In this document: positions 1-5,101 of the stretch, piece by piece
How the letters are laid out: each line of letters begins with the position of its first letter
How positions within the stretch are numbered: the first letter of the stretch is position 1
Assembly (NCBI GenBank): GCA_946480595.1
Contig: CAMLKC010000060.1
Span: 1-5,982, forward strand
Source: an uncultured Candidatus Saccharibacteria bacterium
GTDB taxonomy: Bacteria; Patescibacteria; Saccharimonadia; Saccharimonadales; CAMLKC01
Length of the DNA stretch: 5,982 nt
Reading direction: 5' to 3'
Translations under genes and position numbers: made by a program
Notes under the pieces: generated by a model
The model's input: the letters and a program-made list of their open reading frames with translations, nothing else
Databases searched by the model: none
Told to the model about the DNA's origin: nothing

Positions 1-56
1 ACAGCCAGCTTAGCCTGAAGCGCGCTGGTCAAGGCTAATACGTAAAGGAGGGCTCA
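1..56 (+). other. Upstream fragment: end of a preceding gene or intergenic
   Basis: All three plus-strand frames stop here: TAG at 11-13, TGA at 16-18 and TAA at 36-38. The longest open piece (3-38) would encode the tail SQLSLKRAGQG. This could be the C-terminus of an upstream gene ending 18 nt before the next start, but 11 residues are too few to recognise a family or to choose the frame. No promoter is visible in this short piece, so the promoter of the next gene, if it has one, probably lies further left. Confidence 0.25.
45..51 (+). promoter_or_regulatory. Shine-Dalgarno site for the anchored protein gene
   Basis: AAGGAGG is a near-perfect anti-16S match, 5 nt before the ATG at 57. It fixes the start of the 249-residue protein. 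It is the strongest plus-strand ribosome binding site in the window, in contrast to the weak or absent ones before uvrB and the EEP gene. Confidence 0.85.
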
Positions 57-806
57 ATGAACAAACGAGAAAGAACGCGTGGCGGTAGCGCATCGGCCGT
101 TATTATTGCCATTCTATTTGTGGCACTAATGGCGACGCTCGGCGTGGTATTTTATCAGAATTTCGTTCAGAAACCCCAAGAAGTCAAACAGCCGCAAGAA
201 AATTCGAATACACAAAAGTCCGACTTAAAAACCGAACGCGTTGCATACCACAGTACGATTTATGCTCTAGACTATCCAGAAACGTGGAAGTTTGAAACAA
301 AAACGGTGGCCAATACAACGGACGACAGTGAATCGTCGGTGCAGAGTCCGAGTGGAAAGGTGAAAGTCCGGTTCGTAATCTCTTCTAACGGTGTTGGTGG
401 TACCTGTGACAAAAGTAGTAGTCCGAAGGTTACTTACTATAATGTTCAACCCGCCATCAATACTCGGCTGAATGGCCAATCACTAGCCTTGGTTGAAACA
501 ATGTATGACCATGTGGATGGTGGATACGATTACCTTATCGGAATGACTGAAGACAGCGGTGCAACGCACGCGGCTGTGGGTGATTCATACTGTACGGTGC
601 TGTATACAGGCATAGCCTCGAGCCTTAAGTTCAGCGATACGCACTCGGAGGTTGTAGAACAACCGTTAATTATCGCAAATATTCTTTTCCCAGAGCTCAA
701 GAGCGATAAGGCGGCCGCTCCAGACATGCAGACTATAAAAAACCTCATGAACTCCGACGACTACAAAGCAGCCATCAAGATACTCGAGTCGGCCCGCAAA
801 GAGTAG
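57..806 (+). CDS. Membrane-anchored secreted protein of unknown function
   Basis: A 249-residue protein whose family I cannot name. Residues 1-10 are basic ([10 protein letters not shown]), residues 13-33 form one hydrophobic membrane segment ([19 protein letters not shown]), and residues 38-60 are a polar Gln/Lys/Asn-rich linker. The remainder should be a soluble domain outside the membrane, in an N-in, C-out topology. There is no lipobox cysteine, so it is an uncleaved anchor or signal peptide rather than a lipoprotein. The domain begins with a [12 protein letters not shown] stretch (69-80), like the 'YP..W' opening of PsbP/Mog1-like extracytoplasmic domains; that similarity is only suggestive. 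The only two cysteines, C117 and C179, both lie outside and could form a disulfide. The last 30 residues look helical. It precedes uvrB by 13 nt, so the two are probably co-transcribed. A role in repair is not implied by anything in the protein. Confidence 0.88.
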   Translation: MNKRERTRGGSASAVIIAILFVALMATLGVVFYQNFVQKPQEVKQPQENSNTQKSDLKTERVAYHSTIYALDYPETWKFETKTVANTTDDSESSVQSPSGKVKVRFVISSNGVGGTCDKSSSPKVTYYNVQPAINTRLNGQSLALVETMYDHVDGGYDYLIGMTEDSGATHAAVGDSYCTVLYTGIASSLKFSDTHSEVVEQPLIIANILFPELKSDKAAAPDMQTIKNLMNSDDYKAAIKILESARKE

Positions 807-812
807 TATACT
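807..812 (+). promoter_or_regulatory. Possible -10 box for a leaderless uvrB transcript
   Basis: TATACT begins one base after the upstream stop codon and ends 7 nt before the uvrB ATG at 820. That spacing would put the transcription start on the A at 819 or 820, at the start codon itself. No -35 match is present at 16-18 nt spacing, and there is no TG extension. The usual TANNNT box of leaderless genes in several bacterial phyla has this geometry. It could equally be a chance match in a co-transcribed operon. Confidence 0.35.
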
Positions 813-819
813 GGTAGGA

Positions 820-2793
820 ATGGACCAAAAATTCCACCTCGAAACCAAATATCAGCCAACGGGAGACCAGCCAAAAGCTATCGCCCAGCTTATTTCGGGT
901 CTTGAAAAAGGCGAGCGTGAGCAGACACTGCTTGGTGTGACGGGAAGTGGCAAGACTTTCACGATGGCGAATATCATTCAGAACCGTCAGGCACCGACGC
1001 TGGTTTTGGCGCACAACAAAACGCTAGCTGCGCAGCTCTACAGCGAATTCAAATCTTTTTTCCCGAACAATGAAGTGCATTATTTTGTCAGTTACTTCGA
1101 CTACTATCAGCCGGAAGCCTATATTTCGAGCAGCGATACCTACATTGAAAAAGACAGCAAAATCAACGACGAGATTGACCGTCTGCGGCACGCCGCGACT
1201 TCTGCGCTTTTGACTCGCCGTGACGTGATTATCGTTGCCAGTGTCAGCTGTATTTACGGTATTGGCTCGCCAGACGACTACGCCGAGATGTCCATCAAGG
1301 TTACGAAGGGTGAGCGCCGTCAGCAGGATAAATTTGTGCGCCTGCTGACTGACATCCAATACCAGCGAAATGATATCGACTTTCACCGTGGTACTTTTCG
1401 TGTAAAAGGTGACGTGGTTGATGTTTTCCCTGCTGGCCAAGACGTTGCCTATAGGATTGAATTTTTTGGCGACGAGGTCGACCGCATCACTCAGATAGAT
1501 CCGCTGACGGGCGAGATTTTAGACGAACCAAGCTACTGTACTGTCTTTCCAAGCAGTCACTACGTGACGCCAAAGCAAAAGCTAGCGCACGCGATTGAAG
1601 GCATTAAAAAAGAATTCGAAGAACGTATTGAATGGTTTGAAAAAAACGACAAGTTGCTTGAAGCACAGCGTTTAAGCCAGCGTACTAAGTACGATCTTGA
1701 GATGCTTGAGGAAACTGGCTTTGTAAAAGGTATCGAGAACTATTCACGGTATCTCACCAACCGCGAGCCAGGCGAGCAGCCAGCCACATTGCTCGACTAT
1801 TTCCCAGATGATTTTTTGCTGCTGGTTGACGAAAGCCACCAGTCGCTCCCACAGGTCCGTGGTATGTATAACGGCGACCGGGCGCGAAAAGAAGTATTGG
1901 TAGACTATGGTTTTCGCCTGCCGAGCGCGCTTGACAACCGGCCACTGACTTTTGCTGAGTTTGATACGCACATTAACCAGGCTATTTATGTTTCGGCAAC
2001 GCCGGGTGAATACGAGCTAGCGCACAGCCCCGAGCCAGCCCAGCAGATTATCCGCCCGACAGGACTCCTTGACCCAAAGATAGAAATCAGACCGACCGAA
2101 GGCCAGGTGGACGATCTTATTGCCGAAATCCGCGAGCGAATCGAGAAAAACCAGCGTATTTTGGTAACGACGCTCACTAAGCGCATGGCAGAAGATCTCT
2201 CGACATACATCCAGGAAATCGGTATCAAAACCGCCTATATACATAGCGATGTCGACACGTTGGAGCGTGGTGATATCCTACGTGATCTGCGCCTTGGCGT
2301 GTACGATGTCTTGGTTGGCATCAACCTGCTACGCGAAGGCTTGGACCTACCGGAAGTCAGTATGGTGGCAATTATGGACGCTGATAAAGAGGGCTTTTTG
2401 CGTAGTGAAAGCGCATTGCTGCAAACGATTGGCCGTGCGGCCCGCCATGAAGACGGGACCGTGTATATGTATGCTGATACCATCACGCGTTCAATGCGGG
2501 CTGCTATCGACGAGACGACGCGTCGCCATGCCATTCAAGAGGCTTATAATAAAGAACACAACATAACGCCGACAAGCATCGCCAAGGAAATCGACGAAGG
2601 CCTTCGCGCGATTATTCCCGACAAAGACAAGGACAAGCCGGCAAAACTTGACCTCAGGAAAATTCCAAAAGATGAGTACAAGACGCTCGTCAAAGAACTC
2701 ACCGGTCAAATGGAGCTGGCAAGTGCTAACCTAGAATTTGAAAAAGCAGCCGAGCTGCGCGACATGATTGCCGATATAAAAGCGAAGATGTAG
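820..2793 (+). CDS. uvrB: UvrABC system protein B (excinuclease subunit)
   Basis: Full-length UvrB, 657 residues, close to the usual 660-675. In nucleotide excision repair UvrA loads UvrB on damaged DNA; UvrB verifies the lesion with its ATP-driven helicase fold and recruits UvrC for incision. Visible motifs: Walker A GVTGSGKT (39-46); damage-sensing beta-hairpin around [11 protein letters not shown] (91-101), with Y92, Y95 and Y96 kept and F93 replacing a common Tyr; Walker B-like DESH (337-340); VSATPGEYE (391-399); motif [10 protein letters not shown] (535-542); and a C-terminal UVR coiled coil around [22 protein letters not shown] (from 628), which contacts UvrC. The start is fixed by alignment in memory with the E. 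coli N-terminus (FKLNSAFKPSGDQPEAI). Only a weak GGTAGGA stands directly before the ATG, with no proper spacing. No LexA-type SOS box was seen upstream. No uvrA or uvrC lies in the window. Confidence 0.98.
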   Translation: MDQKFHLETKYQPTGDQPKAIAQLISGLEKGEREQTLLGVTGSGKTFTMANIIQNRQAPTLVLAHNKTLAAQLYSEFKSFFPNNEVHYFVSYFDYYQPEAYISSSDTYIEKDSKINDEIDRLRHAATSALLTRRDVIIVASVSCIYGIGSPDDYAEMSIKVTKGERRQQDKFVRLLTDIQYQRNDIDFHRGTFRVKGDVVDVFPAGQDVAYRIEFFGDEVDRITQIDPLTGEILDEPSYCTVFPSSHYVTPKQKLAHAIEGIKKEFEERIEWFEKNDKLLEAQRLSQRTKYDLEMLEETGFVKGIENYSRYLTNREPGEQPATLLDYFPDDFLLLVDESHQSLPQVRGMYNGDRARKEVLVDYGFRLPSALDNRPLTFAEFDTHINQAIYVSATPGEYELAHSPEPAQQIIRPTGLLDPKIEIRPTEGQVDDLIAEIRERIEKNQRILVTTLTKRMAEDLSTYIQEIGIKTAYIHSDVDTLERGDILRDLRLGVYDVLVGINLLREGLDLPEVSMVAIMDADKEGFLRSESALLQTIGRAARHEDGTVYMYADTITRSMRAAIDETTRRHAIQEAYNKEHNITPTSIAKEIDEGLRAIIPDKDKDKPAKLDLRKIPKDEYKTLVKELTGQMELASANLEFEKAAELRDMIADIKAKM

Positions 2794-2795
2794 CC

Positions 2796-3638
2796 GTGGC
2801 TATAAAAATCGCATCATGGAACGTTGAGGGGCGGCTGAGCGGCTATGCGAAGACAGGCCGCGGGTCAGCGGAGCATATTCTTGATGGCATAGAGTCGCTT
2901 GATGCGGATATTGTCGTGTTGCCGGAGGCGTTTCTCGAGGCTCCGGCCGACGGTGTCGATGACCGCTTAGACGCAATGGGCTATGAGATTTACGACGTTG
3001 CTTATGGAGATGAGGACCGCGACTGGTCGCTGGAGTTCATGGGTAAGATGCCGTATTTACGGGTCCTGAGTCGGCTGGCGATTTCGCAGGTGCAAGAGGT
3101 AGCGTGGGCAAATGCTCGCCGTTTGCTCAGCATGCGCGTAACCGACCCGGAAACAGGAAAAGAAGCGCTGCTGTTGCCAACGCACCTTGATGACAGAAAT
3201 GAGGATCTACGGCTGGAGCAGATTGACGACGCCGTTACATACATTCAAAAAAACGATGTACCTACGATTATGACAGGTGATTTTAACGCTATGTGGCATA
3301 AAAAACGAGCCAGGCTATTTGGCTCAAAGTTTATGCGGTTCGTTGCCAGGCATATCCCGCATGAGCGGATACGCAACAAAGCCGTGCAATTTACTGATAT
3401 GGCAAGCGGCCTGACGCTCGGGCGGCTAACAGTAGAGGCGGGGCTGCGAGATGCAGACGAGAACCTGCGGCCGACCGTTACGCCAAAGATGCGTGCGGCG
3501 CCATATCTGCCCAGTATTCCGCTAGGACAGATTGATCACGTGCTGATCTCTGAGGATATTGAGACGAAAGAGTATGAAGTAGGTGCTGATATGGGTTCTG
3601 ACCACAGGTCAGTGTCTGCTACGGTAACGGTGAGATAA
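2796..3638 (+). CDS. Endonuclease/exonuclease/phosphatase (EEP) superfamily protein
   Basis: A 280-residue single-domain enzyme of the DNase I/exonuclease III/phosphatase fold, which hydrolyses phosphodiester or phosphomonoester bonds with Mg2+. The superfamily's catalytic landmarks appear in order: WNVEG (8-12, metal-binding N9), PEAF (E44), PTHLDD (H130), GDFNAMW (D162, N164), IDHVLIS (D247) and GSDHRSV (D269, H270). All key residues are present, so it should be active. There is no signal peptide or membrane segment, so it is cytoplasmic. Translation starts at GTG 2796, which places the first EEP strand (IKIASWN) at the N-terminus; no other in-frame start lies nearby upstream. The gap to the uvrB stop is 2 nt with no good ribosome site, so translation is probably coupled to uvrB. 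The substrate (DNA, RNA, lipid or nucleotide) cannot be read from the motifs. A repair nuclease is suggested only by the neighbour. Confidence 0.9.
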   Translation: MAIKIASWNVEGRLSGYAKTGRGSAEHILDGIESLDADIVVLPEAFLEAPADGVDDRLDAMGYEIYDVAYGDEDRDWSLEFMGKMPYLRVLSRLAISQVQEVAWANARRLLSMRVTDPETGKEALLLPTHLDDRNEDLRLEQIDDAVTYIQKNDVPTIMTGDFNAMWHKKRARLFGSKFMRFVARHIPHERIRNKAVQFTDMASGLTLGRLTVEAGLRDADENLRPTVTPKMRAAPYLPSIPLGQIDHVLISEDIETKEYEVGADMGSDHRSVSATVTVR

Positions 3639-3645
3639 TTCCCAG

Positions 3646-3667
3646 GGTTCTTGCCAGCCAATTTTTT
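3646..3667 (+). terminator. Weak terminator candidate after the EEP gene
   Basis: GGTT (3646-3649) can pair with AGCC (3656-3659, one G-T wobble), followed by AA and six T (3662-3667). It sits 7 nt after the stop codon at 3636-3638, where a rho-independent terminator would be expected, but the stem is only 4 bp. The downstream half competes with a stronger hairpin (3653-3679). Confidence 0.3.
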
Positions 3668-3679
3668 CTCCGGGCTGGC
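3653..3679. other. 7-bp hairpin in the convergent spacer
   Basis: GCCAGCC (3653-3659) and GGCTGGC (3673-3679) are perfect inverted repeats around a 13-nt loop that contains the T6 run. No T-tract follows on either strand, so this is not a classic intrinsic terminator. It lies between two converging genes and may act as a bidirectional RNA 3'-end structure. Confidence 0.4.
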
Positions 3680-3688
3680 GGGCGGATA

Positions 3689-3704
3689 CTGCGGTTCGCC
3701 GCAG
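3689..3704. terminator. Tetraloop hairpin downstream of the antiporter gene
   Basis: CTGCGG-TTCG-CCGCAG is a perfect 6-bp stem. On the minus strand the loop reads CGAA. It begins 10 nt past the antiporter stop (TAG, 3716-3714 on the minus strand), the position of a 3'-end hairpin. No U-tract follows, so it may be a transcript-stabilising end structure or a non-classical terminator. A further inverted pair, GTGCC (3710-3714) and GGCAC (3723-3727), spans the stop codon. Confidence 0.4.
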
Positions 3705-3713
3705 ACGGTGTGC

Positions 3714-4823
3714 CTAGCTAGCGGCACGGGCGAGGCGTCGCTCATACTGCCGGTTGAACAGGAAGTAGAGCACCTGCGTCACGATGATCGCCGGCAGGAT
3801 GCTTGCGATCGTTCCGGTGCTCAGCGCGAGCAAGCAGGCGGTGAGTCCGTTCTGGTGTGCTCTTGCGAGCAGACCCCGGTCAGTCTTGGTAAAACCTTGG
3901 CCGAGGGAACGCATCAGCAACGGGGCAACCAGCATCTGGGACGCGTAGGCTGCGACGCCAATGACGATGCCCAGGCCCAGGTCGATCCCCAGGCCCAGGT
4001 CGATCCCGTACTGCCAGATGAGTAGTCCCACGATGCAGCCCGCGACCATGTACGCCATACCCGAGCAGCGCTCCAACACCTTCTCGATGATGCTGGTAAC
4101 GCGCGCGTCATCGGGCCGCATGAACAGACCGGTCAGCGCGATGCCGAACATCCAGAACCACTGCGCCCCTACGAACACGGTCGTGGCGAGCAGCCCCAGC
4201 ATCACAGTGATCCGCGCTGCGGTAGAACCGCGGTAGGCGTACTTGAACACGAACACCAGCGACGCCATCATCGCGAAGTTCTGGACGAAGTACACGCCGA
4301 AGGTGTGCGCGTCGTGAACGCCGATCGCACCTTCCGGGATTCCGAAATTGACATGGAACCCGGCCTGTGCGGCGATCATGGCGACCACGGCGGCAACGGT
4401 GAAGGGATCGTCGCCGGCCGCCCAAGCCTTAAGCAGGTCCTTCGCTCGTGGCGAGAGGCTCGACTTGTCCATCAGCGCGTTTGCCGAGAGCGGATCCATC
4501 TGCGAAACGTTCACGCCGATGACCCATGCACTGGGACTGCCCGTGAAGGCGAAGACGATTCCGCCGACGAAGAGCGCCTTGGCGCCAACTCCGGCAGTCA
4601 CGGCCCAGCCGATCAGCTTCCAGTCTTGGCGCGTCAGCTCCTTCAGGTTGATCGTGAACGTCCCCGCGAGGAGACCGATCCCCAGCAGAAGCGCGATCGC
4701 CCGTGGCGTCATTCCGCCCAGATTGAGACCATAGCTCGCTCCGGCGATGCCGAGTAGTAACGCGACGGCCACGCCGACGCGTATGTCTTTTAGGAGCCGA
4801 AGACGGCTCAAAAACAGCGGCAT
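3714..4823 (-). CDS. Putative cation:proton antiporter (CPA-like membrane protein)
   Basis: A 369-residue polytopic membrane protein; about ten to eleven hydrophobic segments run from residue 15 to 355. Features recall CPA (NhaP/Kef/NhaA-like) exchangers, which swap Na+ or K+ for H+: SQMDPLSANAL (D110), like the TDP motif; then GDDPF (D138, D139), where CPA families have ND or DD; and near the end RGLLARAHQNGLTACLLAL, like the late RG.. core helix. This is recognition by motif, not by alignment, and the family is somewhat divergent. The ATG at 4823 is chosen because GGGAGG lies 8 nt upstream; a GTG at 4868 would add 15 residues (384 total). GC content and codon choice (GCG, CTG, ATC, CGC) are far richer than in neighbouring genes, so recent transfer is likely. 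It is monocistronic, convergent with the EEP gene and divergent from the helicase gene. The ion cannot be told. Confidence 0.72.
   Translation of the reverse strand: MPLFLSRLRLLKDIRVGVAVALLLGIAGASYGLNLGGMTPRAIALLLGIGLLAGTFTINLKELTRQDWKLIGWAVTAGVGAKALFVGGIVFAFTGSPSAWVIGVNVSQMDPLSANALMDKSSLSPRAKDLLKAWAAGDDPFTVAAVVAMIAAQAGFHVNFGIPEGAIGVHDAHTFGVYFVQNFAMMASLVFVFKYAYRGSTAARITVMLGLLATTVFVGAQWFWMFGIALTGLFMRPDDARVTSIIEKVLERCSGMAYMVAGCIVGLLIWQYGIDLGLGIDLGLGIVIGVAAYASQMLVAPLLMRSLGQGFTKTDRGLLARAHQNGLTACLLALSTGTIASILPAIIVTQVLYFLFNRQYERRLARAAS
3970..4007 (-). repeat. 18-bp tandem duplication inside the antiporter gene
   Basis: Two exact 18-bp units (CCAGGCCCAGGTCGATCC on the plus strand) sit head to tail, with period-18 identity over 38 nt. 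The unit is a multiple of three and encodes a repeated GIDLGL hexapeptide (residues about 273-284) within a predicted membrane segment, so it duplicates an aspartate in the membrane. Each unit also contains a 6-bp CCCAGG repeat, a slippage-prone context. Confidence 0.9.
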
Positions 4824-4830
4824 TGCTGCC

Positions 4831-4837
4831 ACCTCCC
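4831..4837 (-). promoter_or_regulatory. Shine-Dalgarno site for the antiporter ATG
   Basis: On the minus strand GGGAGGT stands 7 nt from the ATG at 4823 (8 nt counted from GGAGG). This strong site favours the shorter 369-residue protein over the GTG start at 4868. Confidence 0.75.
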
Positions 4838-4850
4838 GTAAAATAGGCAC

Positions 4851-4866
4851 GCTCCACGTGAGGAGC
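4851..4866 (-). other. 5' stem-loop in the antiporter leader
   Basis: GCTCC-(6 nt)-GGAGC is a perfect 5-bp inverted repeat. It would form at the very 5' end of an mRNA started from the TATACT box at 4876-4881, upstream of the ribosome site. Such 5' hairpins can protect mRNA. It also contains the palindrome CACGTG (4855-4860). It could be chance. Confidence 0.35.
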
Positions 4867-4875
4867 ACGCGTTCG

Positions 4876-4884
4876 AGTATATCA
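4876..4884 (-). promoter_or_regulatory. Extended -10 promoter candidate for the antiporter gene
   Basis: The minus strand reads TGATATACT, an extended -10 (TGn plus TATACT). No -35 match lies 16-18 nt upstream. Transcription would start near 4868-4870, giving a leader of about 46 nt to the ATG at 4823, or a leaderless message starting at the GTG at 4868. Confidence 0.45.
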
Positions 4885-4898
4885 CTTTGCCGGCGGTA

Positions 4899-4927
4899 TT
4901 GCTTTTTTGAGGCGCTTGTGCTATTAT
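4899..4927 (+). promoter_or_regulatory. Sigma70-type promoter for the DEAD-box helicase gene
   Basis: TTGCTT (4899-4904), a 17-nt spacer and TATTAT (4922-4927), with a TG extension at 4919-4920. This is the best-formed promoter in the window. It points at the helicase gene and predicts a start near 4934. The minus strand of the same box reads TATAAT (4928-4923) but has no fitting -35. Confidence 0.65.
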
Positions 4928-4933
4928 AGATTT

Positions 4934-5101
4934 ATTGCATTCGATGAATATCGAGCTTCTTTCAAAGATGCGCGCAAACTATACTGCTACGAAGTAGCTG
5001 GCGCCACCACCGAAATATCCTCTCGCTGTTCTCCAAAGGTTTATATGCCTTTTTGACTGCATACAGCCAACAATCAGAATAACGAAAGGGTTTATTTAAC
5101 T
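4934..5101 (+). promoter_or_regulatory. Long mRNA leader of the helicase gene
   Basis: About 168 nt between the predicted transcription start and the ATG. It holds small perfect stems: TCGAT-GAAT-ATCGA (4941-4954), GCTAC-GAA-GTAGC (4986-4998), and AAAGG with CCTTT (5035-5052) ending in a T5 run (5050-5054), which resembles a weak attenuator. An 18-codon reading frame including its stop (4944-4997, MNIELLSKMRANYTATK) has no ribosome site and is probably not real. Cold-shock RNA helicase genes often have long structured leaders, but I recognise no known riboswitch here. Confidence 0.4.
5085..5090 (+). promoter_or_regulatory. Ribosome binding site of the helicase gene
   Basis: AAAGGG ends 11 nt before the ATG at 5102. 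It is a moderate match with slightly long spacing. The reading frame is open upstream to a TGA at 5054-5056 but has no other ATG, GTG or TTG, so this start is fixed. Confidence 0.6.

Noticed and set aside
760..820. SOS (LexA) box upstream of uvrB
   Set aside because: I looked for CTGT-N8-ACAG and GAAC-N4-GTTC type sites in the upstream region and found none.
1024..1440. Minus-strand frame of 138 residues inside uvrB
   Set aside because: It lies opposite conserved uvrB codons, has no promoter or ribosome site and resembles no known protein.
3651..4025. Plus-strand frame of 124 residues across the convergent spacer
   Set aside because: It runs antisense to the antiporter C-terminus and has no ribosome site. 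Its repeated QAQVDP is only the 18-bp duplication read on the other strand.
4305..4757. Long plus-strand reading frames (4305-4757, 4348-4734) and minus-strand frames (4108-4425, 4429-4857) over the antiporter gene
   Set aside because: They overlap the antiporter gene in other frames. High GC removes stop codons by chance, and the translations are low-complexity, Arg/Pro-rich or otherwise not protein-like.
4747..4929. Plus-strand frame of 60 residues before the helicase gene
   Set aside because: It is antisense to the antiporter start and spans both predicted promoters; no ribosome site.
3660..4935. Insertion sequence or integron boundaries around the antiporter gene
   Set aside because: No transposase, no matching terminal inverted repeats and no clear target-site duplication were found at the two edges.
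4944..4997. Upstream leader peptide frame (MNIELLSKMRANYTATK)
   Set aside because: No ribosome site and no regulatory codon run; a frame of this length is expected by chance. It is mentioned in the leader entry only.
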